NCBI GenBank assembly: GCA_002633005.1
Contig: NMRA01000271.1
Span: 218,215 to 282,214, forward strand
Direction: 5' to 3'
Length of the DNA stretch: 64,000 nt
From: Phoronis australis
Lineage: Eukaryota; Phoronida; Phoronidae
Shown here: positions 1 through 12,509 of the stretch, one piece after another
Numbering within the stretch: the first letter of the stretch is position 1
Layout of the letters: the number at the start of each line of letters is the position of its first letter
Notes under the pieces: generated by a model
What the model was told of the DNA's origin: nothing
The model's database searches: none
What the model saw: the letters and a program-made list of their open reading frames with translations, nothing else
Made by a program: the position numbers and the translations under genes

Positions 1-147
1 CACACACAAGATGACTTAGAGACCCATGAAGCTTACTGTGAAACTGTTACTATGACACCAGACCAGAGCCCTGAAGAAGATGCCACCACGCTCAAAGAGT
101 TGAAAACGAATCATTGCTTGCTGTGGGCTGTATGTAAATTATATTGA
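1..147 (+). CDS. possible C-terminal end of an upstream plus-strand gene (partial)
   Basis: Frame 1 is open from the first base of the window to a TGA at 145-147, followed at once by TAA TAA. The 48-residue reading is acidic and polar (it includes TMTPDQSPEEDATTLKEL) and looks more like protein than the AT-rich flank. No splice acceptor can be judged because the window starts inside it. I recognise no domain. It could be the last exon of a gene lying to the left, or chance openness over a short stretch. Confidence 0.3.
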   Translation, partial: HTQDDLETHEAYCETVTMTPDQSPEEDATTLKELKTNHCLLWAVCKLY

Positions 148-799
148 TAATAAGTTCAGTTGGGTGTCCATATAAACTCGGACATTTCGCATACAGGTTT
201 GATTTAACACACCCGACTTAATGAACAAATTAAAGCACCTAAGACAATGGGGGATACATATAAACACCGCCATGTTGGCAGATTTTTGTAACAATAGTTT
301 AAATTCCAATAAATTAAAAGTCCTTATAACTTAAATTCACTAAAGCACACATGGCTATCAAGTAAATTAAATAAACAAGCAGGAATTCTCAAACTTTACA
401 ACAAAGCAAACAAAAGTTAAAATGTCATTTTGTGCTAGAAGCCAACTTTCCATTTAGAGAAATCACAACTATAAAATTGACTTCAACTAGTTTCTTACTT
501 AGATGGGAAGTCATTTCTGGGTTTGCCAAAAACTGGACAGTTGGTTATTTCTCATTGACAAGAAAACTTGTAAACAGGTCTCCAGTAATAACCAGATGTT
601 AGTTCTTAAGAAGCCATGAAATCACTTTCAGTGATTCATACCAATTTAACAACTGGAAATCAAAAGTTGTTTTTTTTCGATGGAAGGGGGCCTTTTAGCC
701 CCTAGAAGTCAACACAAGTGGTTTTTGTCCTCAAAAATGAACAAGACAAATTCAATCTATCAACAAGGCACCTCATTTTAAATGCAGACAAATCTTCAA
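148..799. other. AT-rich stretch without a recognisable gene
   Basis: No exon with matched splice sites, RNA gene or repeat pair was recognised here. If the open frame at 1-147 is real, this is its 3' UTR and flank. Confidence 0.4.
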
Positions 800-1165
800 C
801 AATTAAGTTGGCACAAAATTCCACCAGGACATTCTTAGAATTTCCCCTACAATAATGCCTCGCCTAGGAATTAAAAAAGAGAAAGAAGCCTTGAGACCAT
901 AATTCATAAATTCCACCATTTCCACAGCAAATAACAGAAAATATGGAAAGCAATCTCTAATTTTTTGACAATTACTAGAATTTGGGACACAGGAACTCTG
1001 CAAAAAACTGAATTTACTCGATTCTGGAATTTGTGGATAACTGTTGCCATATTTCCAGTGATTCTTAAATTTGGACAGACAATAATGCCCATTTCTAGAA
1101 TGGGGACAAGCTCCAACCTTGAACAAAATAGTTAAATTTTCACTATGTCCCAAATTGGTAAATTT
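800..1165 (+). repeat. dispersed repeat family C, copy 1
   Basis: This stretch matches the reverse complement of 21470-21760. Shared blocks include a GCCATATTTC-x-GTGATTCTT core, an AATTTGG block and a GCTCC-ACCTTGA-CAAAAT block in the same order. The open frames reported across it are products of the repeat, not genes. No target duplication was found. Confidence 0.55.
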
Positions 1166-2576
1166 TTACCATACACAAAATCAGATCTGCAACATTCATT
1201 CACCATGGTAACAAAATTCATGTCCAATAATAAACATGCCTGAGTCAAAGCGAAACCTAAACACAAATTCCCAGTGAGAGCAGCTTGTACAAAGTAAGAA
1301 TTCCTATAACATACCAAATGTGAATAACTTGGCAGCATCCCCTGTTGTAGACAAGATTTGTTGAACACACAATGTTCACGATTAATAGTTTTCAACGGTA
1401 TTCGCTCAGCCCCTCTGTATCTTTGATTGTCATTCCCAGCACAACAACAAAGCAGATGCCAAGAGACATAAGAAAATTAATGATTAAAATGACAGCTATA
1501 TTTAGAGTCTTATGTCTCTTGGCTGTCTCCTTTATTGGTGCGCTGCTGAAAGACCATCAAACATTCAAAGCTCCAGTGAATATCATTGAAAATTATTCAT
1601 CGTGAACATTGTTGTGTGCTCAACAAACTTTGTACACCAATAGCAGATAGTTATTGTCTGCAAGTCACACGATATCAAACAAGCACGAAGTGTGCTTATC
1701 CTGAAGATGCCGATTGCCGAGGTGTGATCTACAGATGCAAGATACTAGTGAGAAAATCGCAATACCACGCAAGTGAAAGGCGAGTGTTTGGCACGTAAGC
1801 TCGGGACCACACTTGGGGTAATCACCAAAATGGCGGCCAATGACGTAATTGGTAGGTAACGCTGGAATGTTGAATCATGGGACAATTCATCATTTCCGTT
1901 CCACAGTCGAAGATTTCTCGTTGGAAGTGTCTTACGTTTACAAATTGCACGCCTATTATCTTGCAAGCTTGACATCACTGAAACCAGTCAATTTCTCAAG
2001 ACAACCGTATGTGTACACAATTACAATTTATAAAAAATTCATTTCGCTCAAATGTTTCACATCCTGCTGCATGTGCTTGTTGGCGTAGGCAGGTGTTCTT
2101 AATATAACCACATCTTAATTTGTAGATTTTCAACCAATCTTACACGGAAGTTTCAATTTACAGCTGTGTTTCGTTTGAAGCTTTCCTGCAAAATTTATAA
2201 ATCTTTACTTTTAAATGCCCATTCTCAGTTAAAAACCACCTCTGATTTTTATGATAGAGAAGTCCTTAAAAACTTCTTTACTACCAACTGACTTGCGTTA
2301 ATTCTATCTCCCTAGGCGTTCACCCTACATGTAGGGTAGTCATTTTTCAGAAAATGAAATCACGACATGACAACATCTTATACAATCAATAAATTATTCT
2401 TCAATACTTATTGGTATCAATCAGATATTTTTGTACGTGGGTGCATGCTCCTAAATTCGGACATAATTGCCGCATCACGCGCAGCCGCATGGAAATAAAA
2501 GCCCACAATTATGGCATCTCGTTCCTACAGATTAGTCAAGTGCGCGACAAGATTCGTTTCCACCGCGCGCTTCATT

Positions 2577-2999
2577 GCCTGGTTGCATGAACAGTCCCAA
2601 ACAGAGACTCAACTGAGTTCCCCATCTCTTTTGAATATATGTTTCGTTCTTTACTCACAGGTGTAACATTTTTTTTTACCACTTTATCTTTACTATGAGC
2701 TTTGATTAATGGCATTTTTTAATAATATAACTAAAAACCGGGCCCTTGATTCAGTCAAAATAATTAGGGACTTACTCCCAAAATTAGGGCGTTGCTTGAA
2801 AAAAGAGATCCCTACTTAATTTCAATAATATTGAGAATTCAATGTAAAGTTCACTCTCGATTTGTATCAAAATAAAGAACTGACAAAGTAATGAGACTCC
2901 AACGATATACGAAAGGGCAATCAGTGCTTTCGCAAGACTACAAATAGGCATCAGATTTAGGAAATTTGCCGAGGTTGGGACTCTTCCTTGCAACCGGGC
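2577..2999. mobile_element. MITE-like TIR element, family A copy 1
   Basis: The element starts GCCTGGTTGCATGAACAG and ends with the inverted partner CTTCCTTGCAACCGGGC. Its body is similar throughout to 46497-46910, with shared internal blocks such as TCACTCTCGATTTGTATCAAAAT. It has no coding capacity. Only about 60 bp separate it from the stop codon of the minus-strand TRIM gene, so it probably lies in or just past that 3' UTR. The terminal repeats are imperfect and I could not define a target-site duplication. Confidence 0.65.
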
Positions 3000-3061
3000 G
3001 CATAAGCCTCAACTTGCAACTAATGGTGACTGCTGATTTAATCACCTCGAAACGTAAACCT

Positions 3062-6000
3062 TCAACGATATTTGTACACTTTGACACAATTGTTACCGAG
3101 ATCGACCACAATCAATCGACCGTCCTCTGTTGTCGCCAGACCACTCGGCCGCTTCAACTTGTCGTCAAAGCTGTCAATCACAAACTGGACTGTGTAGTCA
3201 TTCCTGAATACCTGCACAAAGCTCCGCCCCTTTTCTGTGCGAGTCGCCAGCAAACAGCCGTCTTTGTCCACGACAACGCCGCCATACTGGCCACGAGTAT
3301 CACTTCTTGTTGGGACTTCACGCACAAACGTTCCGTCGCATTTGAACACTTGTATCCGGTGATCGCTAATGATCACCTCGTCCTGTAAACCGATTGTGAG
3401 CGATGTGATAAGTCCAAACTCGCCTGGTTTCTTACCCTTGCGTCCTATCTTACGTAACAGGTTTCCGGAGTAGTCGTAAACTAGTACGCAGCCAGTTCCG
3501 TTATCCCCAATGAGATATTCCCGCTTGTTATTCACGGCAATGTTAACTGGCTCGACTAACTCACTGGCAACAAACTTATTCACAACATCGCCGTTCATGT
3601 TAAGCTCAGTCACGTGCTTCGTGCGCCAATTGACAGTCGCTAACGTGTTAGTCTGAGTCATGTCCATACCCAGGCAGCCCTGTTTCTCCACTCCGTGCGT
3701 ACCCAGGTGATCAACGAATTCACCGTTCATTGTCAGAACCTTAATCCGACTATTACCCGTGTCCAGAACATAGACGTTGTTGTCCCCGTCAACAGAGACA
3801 CACGTTGGCTGGCTGAAATTCAGATCTCCCGCACCATGAGACCCCACTTTGTGAATGGGGTTATTGTGTTCACTCACCTCCACCGTAAATGGGCTTCCCC
3901 TGATTGGTCGGTTGAATATTCTGATGACGACCGTGTGCTGTCCAGCAGAGGTGGGAGTATATGACACAGTGTAAGTCCCGTTCTCATTATCGTCAACAGC
4001 AGTCGGCAGCTCTACACCGTTCATGTCGACAACCTCGACGACTAACGGATCAAAGCCACTAGTTCTGAGATTGCCATGATAATCCACTGTGGTCACGTTA
4101 ATGGCCGTGCGTAGATGCGTGACCGCCTGTTGCAGTTGCGCCGTGCACAGCGCCGGGAATGTCGTGCTGACGCGAACCTTGCCGAACCGATTGAGCGCGC
4201 TCACCAGATTCTGCGGCGAGTCATTGTGGTCCGACTGGAACACCATGAACGCGTTCTCCCTCGGCTCCGACAGCGTGCAACTCATGTCCAGTTTCTCGTT
4301 GAGTTTGCCAATCTTCTCCGTGATATTCCTCACCTCCACCTGAAACTGATACTGGTTACAGTCCTCCTGTATCTTCTCTTTCTCACATTCTATAATATCC
4401 AGTTGCTCCTGCAGCACCTTCTTTTTCTCCTCGCTCACCCGTCGCACCATCTCCAACACCTCCGCCTTACGCGACTCCACCAACTCGACCAGCTCCTGAA
4501 ACGACTTGTGAACCTGCTCGACAGTGGTGTTCACACTGCTCTCCAGCTTGTCGATCTCCGCCGACACCGTCTCGTAGGCGACGTCAAGGTTGCGCGTGCA
4601 CAACTGCGCCTTGTAGAGCAGGATCTCCGACATGCGCTTGATGGCTATCGAGAACGGTATCACAGTGTGCTCGCTGGCACCGCCGGCGTTGTGCTGGCCC
4701 CCCGTGCACGTCTGACAAAAGACGGTGTCGCAGCTCTCGCAAAAGAACAGTTCCTGATGCACGTGCCGCGAACACTTGGGTACCACGTCACGCCGCTGCT
4801 CGCGCATAAGGTCCAGTAATTGGTTGACTAGGAAGCTGGGTGGAAAGGAGGTGACGCCACCTCTTGGCAATGGGATGGTTTCTCTACAGATGGGGCAGCG
4901 AAGGCTGTTCGTCTCGTTCTGTTGAGCTTGTACAATTCTCTCCAGGCAACTTCTGCATACTGCAAATGAAGACGCAAGTTTTAATACTTATGTAAGTAAA
5001 TCAATATCATGTTAACGATATCGTGAAACTGCTCACGTTTCATCCAATACCTTCTGCTTAATCACTACCAACCTATAAAACTTCTCCATGACTGAAAAAT
5101 GTAAATCAATACTTTAAAGGGTAGGGTAACCATTTTTCGCATCATTTTTCACTTAAATATCACAATTTTCAAAATTTATTAAATTCTAGTAGTTTCTAAT
5201 TGATTATTCGCGCATCTCTCCTAGAGTTATGTTCGTGGCCTGAATCCTTCCTCGCCAGCTTTGTTGTGCGACGGTTCATGGAGGACATCTGTTCGTTGTA
5301 TACTATTTTCCACAAATTGATGCAATTAATTGCTTTCATCGAGTATTCTCCGAAACTCCTAGATTAAACAAGAACTCTGTTGAGTGGTATTTAGCCTTTG
5401 TTTGATCTGGGTAGGCATGAAATGGCTGCAGTCTGTAACCACAAAAAATGAATCACGTACATGAAAAAGTTGTGCTGGTAGCCAGTTTCGGACACTGTGG
5501 TGACTGCTCAAGGGTGATACCAACTTTGTGGCCTTGAGCCTCTACAATGGCTGCAGTTCACGATGCTTCGCGTTTCAAAAAAGCACTCTAAGTGGGTATC
5601 AGTGTATCAGTGGAGTAGAGAAGGAAAACACTGTAACTTTTAGAACATGTTTAGCAGATACCTTCCCAATCTCTGCGTACAAATCTTCCTCTCGTAATCA
5701 GACGGTAAGTAATGTTTGCCGCAAGGTCAAGAAACTTTTCAGGGCTTGGAATGACTAATGACAAAAAAGAAGAAAATTTTCCAAGTGATATACTGTTCCA
5801 CGAATAAACGGGCTTATGTGACAGAAACATTTTTGTGTTGTAAAATTTAACTGAAATAACCTTTTTTGCATGAATGAAGCGATGAAGAAAGAGGAAATTG
5901 GTAATCAAATAAGAGGAAATCGAAACCGAAAAAGAGGAAATCCTCTTAAAAGAGGAAAATTCCAAGCCTTGACTTATGCATCGCTTAAGTTTTGGTGTGA

Positions 6001-6939
6001 CTGGGCAACACTGCATTCTTGAAACGAAGACCCTCCGACAGATTTTGTCATCCATTGGAATTCAGCCAAATGGACTTCTAACAAACTTCAATTGACCTAT
6101 CGTAAGCTCCGCCCCATTGCGAAAAGTCACGACAACTGACAAAACAAACAATAAGTTTTACCAGATAACGTGTTGTTTGAAGGGTAAAATGGCTGCTTGG
6201 AAAGGAAGGTGTGTCAAGAAAGCTGCGATAAAAATTCATCTAAGATAATCAGAAAATAATAATTTACTCGAAAGTGTCACTAAAAAATGGTTGCCCTCCC
6301 CTTTAAAACGTCACACAATTGTTTACACTACAAATCAAGTAAAACCCATTTTGTGTGAAAAACATAAACTGTACGGGATTTTGTGTTTGAACTGTATACT
6401 GTCGAAGTTTGTAAGGTGTAAGCATATCTCCGATTTCTGATTTACACTCGAACAATGAACATTAACAGCCATCAAAAACCCGTTTTAAAACAATTATCAT
6501 TTTTGACGGCTGCATCAAAAATAAAGGATGTGATACCTTCATGTATAGATCATAGAAATGTGCAACACTGTATATGAATAGACTTGTGCGCAGAAGAGAA
6601 TTTGACATTTGAAATGGTTTAAAAACATTGGTAATGGAAATACCCAAACATGGCTGATGAAGCCTTGTTGTGTAGTGGTGAAATCAACCAAAAACCATCC
6701 CAAACACCTCGCATGTTTGAAACATCCATAATGCATTCAAAGTATCGTACATTCCAATCAGATTTTGTCAACAAGATATCTCTTTGAGACGAACGATTAT
6801 TACCTGTGTGCGAGCAAGGTAACAGTTTAGGGTTGTGCTCCTGGCCATCATACATGCACAGACAGGTACCACAGGTGAGAAAGCTGTCGTGGAAGTCCTC
6901 GTAGTTCAGCGAAACCGTCTCCACCAGCGTCGACGACAT
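3062..6939 (-). CDS. TRIM2/TRIM3-like RING-B-box-coiled coil-filamin-NHL protein
   Basis: The CDS joins exon 6939-6804 to exon 4959-3062 and gives 677 residues. The start is the ATG at 6939-6937, just inside an exon whose acceptor (TGTTGCAG) ends at 6951; an untranslated exon must lie upstream. The RING (residues about 23-70) is split by the intron. CGTC and PCSHT come from the first exon; VCRSCL and CPIC come from the second, joined in phase 1. A B-box follows (about 108-150; C-H, CESC, CQTC, H), then a coiled coil (about 150-268), a filamin/IG-FLMN domain (about 317-410, ending RGSPFTVEV) and NHL repeats to the C-terminus (VYVLDTGNSRIKV, IVVDLGNNCVKVYKYR). In TRIM2/3-type proteins the RING gives E3 ubiquitin ligase activity, and the NHL propeller binds protein or RNA; that is family knowledge. 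The subtype is uncertain because marine invertebrates have many TRIM-NHL paralogues. Confidence 0.9.
5741..5969. repeat. MITE-like repeat family B, copy 1 (TRIM intron)
   Basis: A copy of the sequence at 34841-35085, sharing blocks such as AAAATTTAACTGAAATAA and AGAGGAAATCCTCTTAA. The ends carry a short inverted repeat, GGCTTGGAATGA at the left and ATTCCAAGCC at the right. It is non-coding and lies in the TRIM intron. Confidence 0.55.
6087..6250. repeat. dispersed repeat with ATTGACCTATCG end, copy 1 (TRIM intron)
   Basis: Parallels 9005-9183. Shared blocks include AATTGACCTATCG, CTCCGCCCC and, after a gap, AAGGAAGGTGTGTCAAGAA-like sequence. It lies inside the TRIM intron. Confidence 0.5.
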
Positions 6940-6950
6940 GGCACCCAAAT

Positions 6951-9000
6951 CTGCAACAGGTCAAAAATTCAGGCGTAAACTTCAGAACGCATGACATGAA
7001 ACATCTCAGCAACATCAAACCAGTTAAGATGTGGGAAAATGTGGACTATCTTCAAGTGTACTGGTAGAATCCCCCATTGGAGGGGTTGGTAGAGACATGC
7101 CACCAACTCGGGTGGGTATGTTGCACCCTTAGGTAGCATATCAGCAGGTTAATTTGCTCCCTGATATCGCAAATGGAAAATAGGAAGAATGGGGATTGTC
7201 TCCAGCCCCAATTTTCCCAGTAGTCAAATATTTCATTAGCCTAGATTTTGATCAACTATGTGGAAGAGGACGTCCCACTTATAACAATCATACTTAATTC
7301 AACAAATATGCTAAGCCTTTTTCAAAGACAATTCACTTTGAAGACAGTAACACCATTGCCAACATCAAACCGTTTTTCTCATGAAAGTTTGCTGAAAATA
7401 GATTTCAATAGAACGTGTCTTTTTCTAGCAAATGAGAAAACAATCAAATATCATGTACTCAAACCAAGTTAGGATTGACAGCTTGATGTGCCATGACGCT
7501 GTGTGGATCTATCTCCTACATAAACATAAATATTTTTTGTTGAATATAGACAAGCACCTGAGCTTATTTAAAAATAAGATGTCATACCAATATACCGTGC
7601 TATCTAAATATTCAAACTTTATTCCACGAAGACACTGAGTCATTTGTAAGTACCCTCTGCGCGCCTTTCTAAAAATCGTCATTGACGACACCTGTAGCCA
7701 CGAGGTCAAGTGCAAAAATCATCAAACAAGACCTTAAATCTGGTGGACAAACTAGTTTGACAACTCAATTCCACTTGGCCCAAAGCTTAATTAGATTCAT
7801 AACCTAAACATGAATCCAGAAATATGTTAAAATTTCTGTGTGGCTTAAACATGCTACAAAAATGACAATCAGCCACCATAGTTGCTAGCAGGCTCAGGCG
7901 GCTGGCTGTCCAGACAATGATTCAACTCCCAACATGTTCCCAAAAACTTCAGTGCATTTGTAAATTGGAGCAAACACCGATTATCCTTTCTTCTGCTATT
8001 TTATCTCCATTACTAAGTCAACTTAAGCTTTGATACATAACAACAAGCAAAGTATGAATTGCACATGAAGATGAACTTTTTCATACACCACTCTTAATTT
8101 GAGGAATAAATCAATTTTCATTAAAAGGGCTTAGTTTTCAGATACATGATAAGAACATGTCATAGATTACAGAGGAACTCCCAATAAAGAAAAAGTGGCC
8201 AGAAAGTAATATTAGTGAGTAAACTACTGGTATGTCCACAAATGTGCAGAAGTTTCAGGGAACGTAGCGGAGGCCCAATTTGGAACTGTTTCGTGTTACT
8301 TGTGACCACAGGAGCTCGATATTAGATTCATAAGAGACAAGGGCTTTTAAATGTACTTAAGGCTACAACATGTTGACTTTGTGAAATGTTAAACTTTAAA
8401 AGGCTGTAATAGTGCATAAGATAACAGAGATCTTTCAACCTTTCATGGTTCCCCCCCGGGATGAGCAAAAAAACAAAATACGTCAACAGATGTCTAGACG
8501 TTTCTGTCCTTACTTTAAGGATTCTACAACTGAACGATTTCTACACTATTTTTCACACTGCATCTGGTACACTTTGGAACACAATACAGCAGAACAGTGA
8601 AATTTTATTTCATCACAATTTTCATTCAAAATAAACTGAAAGAAATCCTCCGTTTTATAATTCAAATAGTTTACATGGTACAACTGTCATTAACAAATGC
8701 AAGATGACAATCTAAGCATTTTTAACAATGCACTGAATGTTCGAACAATGGATAAAATACAACTTTAGCATTTATCTTTGTTTGAGTTTGAAGAAGCTTT
8801 AGCGCAGCAAGTGATGTCGATTAATTCAACCAATCACAGAACACCACTAACGTGTTTAAATAAGAGAACAGACAGTTCAGTAAACACTCTATTTTTGACA
8901 CGAACAACACAACAAAAGACCAAGGAACATCAACTGTGCACAGTATGGTGTAAGCAAATTAAAGTAGTTTGTCCTCGCAGAATTGGTTAAACACTGACCG
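6951..9000. other. 5' flank or 5' intron of the TRIM gene; no coding exon seen
   Basis: The acceptor ahead of the TRIM start codon means at least one untranslated exon lies at higher coordinates, but I could not place it. A weak splice-bounded fragment on the minus strand (7659-7702) was considered and not kept. Nothing else was recognised. Confidence 0.4.
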
Positions 9001-9004
9001 GTTA

Positions 9005-9183
9005 CAATTGACCTATCGCAACCTCCGCCCCCTTGCGTAATGTCGACTAACAAAGAATAATTTTTACCCGGCAACGTCTTGTTTGTCGGGAAAAATGGCG
9101 GCTTGGAAATGAAGGTGTGTCAAGAATGCTACGTTCTGATTGGTCAATTAAGCCGTCACTCAAAATCCTGGTGATAGGTCAGC
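9005..9183. mobile_element. short TIR element with ATTGACCTATCG end, copy 2
   Basis: Begins with TTGACCTATCGCAACCTCC and ends with GGTGATAGGTCA, whose reverse complement TGACCTATCACC matches the start. Similar to 6087-6250. It is non-coding and MITE-like in size. Confidence 0.5.
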
Positions 9184-9455
9184 TGTTAACACCGACTCAC
9201 TTTCATTGGTGCATTTTATCAATTGTGCGATGAGCAAATCAACCATTTTTCTATAGTGTTAGTGCTAGCTACTGACCAGCAAAGAGCCATGGAAACTTCT
9301 TAAGGTAAACTTTCAGAACATAGGCAGAACTAGTGTATAAGGAGGGGGGCAAACATAAAAAACAGGCAACAGCAGATTCATTGAAGGAAGATTCTAATTG
9401 CGACTGGTGCCAAAATGCAAACTAACCCTACACAACTTATGATTTGAACTTGGTA

Positions 9456-9557
9456 AGCCACTAAGAAGGTCATACACTTTGAAAACCAGTTTTCTCAACT
9501 AAATAACAGGCATCAAACTGGTTCTCAAAATCCTGGACCCCTGCAAGTGACTATTGC
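9456..9557. mobile_element. foldback element family F, copy 1
   Basis: Inverted arms TTTGAAAACCAGTTT and AAACTGGTTCTCAAAA flank a loop of about 20 bases, and weaker pairing continues outward to GACTATTGCC. It is one of four similar hairpins in this window. Confidence 0.6.
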
Positions 9558-10593
9558 CAGAATTTGTCATGAGAGGGTCAATGCTTCAGGCAGAAGTAAC
9601 AACTTGCTTTAAAAAGCAGTCAACTCAATCAGGACTGAATGGAAGGGGTCACACATGCATTTAGGCCATTACAACACAAGCAAAAATAAGTCGTGTACAT
9701 AAAACGTGCAATGGACAAATCCTGTGTGCTTTCAGTGCAAGCCAACTGCGCAAAACCAAAAGAGCTTTTATTCAGCTGGACTCAAGTTAGTTGTCCAGAT
9801 ACAAACAGCTCACAAAGATTCAAAATATTTATATCAATGTCATTAAAATGTAACCTGGCAACCCCGCAAGTATGGAAAAACTTAGCAAAAGCAAAACAGA
9901 GTTGGCAAAACTAAGCAAGACAAACTTAGGCCATGCCTGAATCCAAGTAAGCCTTTTGAAAGCAGGCACCCCCCACAATCCCTGGATCAGCCCGTTCCAG
10001 CTAGTAACCAGTGACAGCTTTGCGTTAGCATACTTGTTCAGGTAAACGCTCAGAGAGCTTAAAATAGGCAATCAAAAAATCCGGGTGTGGACAAGAACAC
10101 GAGCACGAGAGCTTATTTTAAGATTGGGGATGGGTGTTTACCCAAACAGTCAATTCGCTCGCAAGTGGAATATTAGAATAAACATGCGCCAAAAGAACCT
10201 TTCGCGTCCCTTTCAGTGAAAATTCGTTATTTTACAATCCGGGTACGGCAAGGTACATCTGCAACCTAAACGTTAGCAAGTTGGGAGCCAATATTCTCAC
10301 AAAACAGGCTTTCCCATGCACTCTGGCATTCAATCATGTAACTTGGGGGCTGTGGTAGCGCTAACACGAGCCTGTGCAACGAAACGTGTAAATTTGGTAA
10401 TTTCGGGAGTGGATACTAAGCAGAACATGGGCAATACAATGGATCTGCATGACTACCGAACGTTAAACAGGCCGGAGGTCGTTAAAATGTGTTTTAAGTT
10501 GAAAATAATTCACAACTACTGTTTACCGAACCGGTTCTGGAGATGATTTAGTGATGAATTTCAAACGTTGATGATGATCTCTGTTGCAGCTAG

Positions 10594-10904
10594 ATTATTT
10601 ACAATACAAAGCATCATTAGAAGATTGCCACACAACAATTATTTATAATACAAAGCATTATTAAGAGATTGTTGGACAACAATTATTTGTAATACAAAGC
10701 ATTATTAAGAGATTGTTGGACAACAATTATTTATAATACAAAGCATTATTAAGAGATTGTTGGACAACAATTATTTGTAATACAAAGCATTATTAAGAGA
10801 TTGTTGGACAACAATTATTTATAATACAAAGCATTATTAAGAGATTGTTGGACAACAATGATTTGTAATACAAATCCTTATTAAGAGATAGTTAAAACAA
10901 CGAT
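10594..10904. repeat. 44-bp tandem repeat array, about 7 units
   Basis: The unit reads roughly ATTATTTGTAATACAAAGC then ATTATTAAGAGATTG then TTGGACAACA, and recurs at 10681, 10725, 10769 and 10813 with exact 44-base spacing. Units alternate between TTATTTGTAAT and TTATTTATAAT, giving an 88-bp higher-order period. Edge units are diverged. A lone relative sits near 11113-11160. Confidence 0.85.
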
Positions 10905-11900
10905 TGTAGCATTTCAGTTATAGCTGCACTTCATCCAGTTCAGTTGGATAAAAACGAAAAACGAATAGGGCTTTTTAACTCTCATGAAACCGTCCTCATA
11001 AAATTCCTTACCAATACCAGTAAGAGCAACAAAACCATCACCGACTAAAGAAATTGTTTCGCAGTTTACTGGGATTACAGCCAACCTGTGGTAAAATACT
11101 CCTTAAAATTGGGTTGTTTATAATACAAAACACTGTCAAGAGACTTTAAATTAACATCACAATTTTTGATGTGCAGCATGGGAGCTATTTTCAAAGATTG
11201 AAAATCGTGAACCAAGAACAACCCTTTCCTGTGAATGCAACCCTGAAAAATCTGTCAAGATCAGTGGGGAAAAATGAGCTGCAGGCTGTGCACGACGGAA
11301 ACAAGAAAGAGGTCAGATTGCTTTTTGATTGTTCAACTAATTTCGAAGATCTGTCCGTTGTTCTCTCCATGTCTTCAAGAATTCAAGAGTTTTGACGAAA
11401 CAAAGTTTCATTTCACATTAATACTTCACTTTTGAGTTTATATCCACTTAGAACCCTTAATTATTCCAAGTACAATATCCTCCAGTCATAAACCACAACC
11501 GTAGAATGATGTCATCAACAAAGTTCTTGCTAAAACAAGACCAGTACGCGGCTAGTTATCTTTAAATCAGGGATAGCAAGCGAACACATCATTTGGCAGT
11601 TAAAAGTTAGCTAGCTTGTTCAAGAAAAAAATGGAACCCCCCCATTTCAAAACAAAAACATTTGTTTGCAATCAGTGAATGCATTCCTGAGGGGTCATGC
11701 AGGGGGTCAACAGGGTCACGACCCTGAGCATCTTACTTTCACCATCTGACAACACATGCTTCCCCACTACGGACATGTGCCAGACAGACAAGGGCCAGGA
11801 CATAGCACCAGTGTGGTCAGGCAATAGCTAGGTCTACAAGACACCATACACAGAGTCCATTAGTCACTAATAGGTTAGTTACACTAGCAGCAGTAGTTGT
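10905..11900. other. no gene recognised; likely 3' flank of the minus-strand gene
   Basis: This stretch holds one diverged relative of the 44-bp unit and otherwise nothing I can support. It may include the 3' UTR of the gene ending at 12510. Confidence 0.35.
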
Positions 11901-12015
11901 ATGAGTAGTAACAATAGTGCAGCATGGAATCCACAAAAAGCAAAAGAGGAACTAACTAAAAATGGATGTCTGGGATCTGGCCATGGTCTAAGGGTAACAT
12001 CTCTATTCACAACAC
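11901..12015 (-). other. candidate 3' UTR exon of the minus-strand gene
   Basis: A strong acceptor (TTTTTATTTTTCAG on the minus strand) precedes position 12015. It lies downstream of an exon whose stop codon is followed two bases later by a good donor (AG/GTGAGT at 12507). That arrangement suits a spliced 3' UTR. The lower boundary is not determined. Confidence 0.35.
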
Positions 12016-12509
12016 CTGAAAAATAAAAACAAGTCACAACGCTTACTTCAGGTGTTCTAGTCGCTCAGAGAGTGCAACACCGGCAAGTGAACAAAAGAAA
12101 CCTGGTAAAAATTCTTCAATTTGGGACGGCTATAACAGCTGAAATTTTCTCGATTTAAAATTTTGGCAAAAGTTGATTAGGGACAACTATGCATCACACA
12201 TCACGCAGACCAATAAGTAAAACTTCCCTTAAAGTCACTTTTCTGTCATATTCTGCGCTTAACTGAGGAGTTGCAACCCACCGAACTACAAAACGCTTAG
12301 TCATAGCATCCTAGAGTTGTTTGACACAGACTTTGCTAAGACAGCATTGTCAATGAGTAAAAGCAGTAGGAATGTTTACCATAATAATAACTGCATAATC
12401 TATGGACAACTTATCAACCACCAGCATATGAGTCATGTTTCAAGCACCTCGGTCAGTCTCAGTCGTATTCATAATTTATGTAGCAACTACACTAAGGACA
12501 TACTCACCT

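Noticed and set aside
4115-4819. 234-codon plus-strand frame opposite the TRIM gene
   Set aside because: It is the antisense shadow of the coiled-coil region of TRIM, whose codon bias keeps the opposite strand open; no domain or splice signals.
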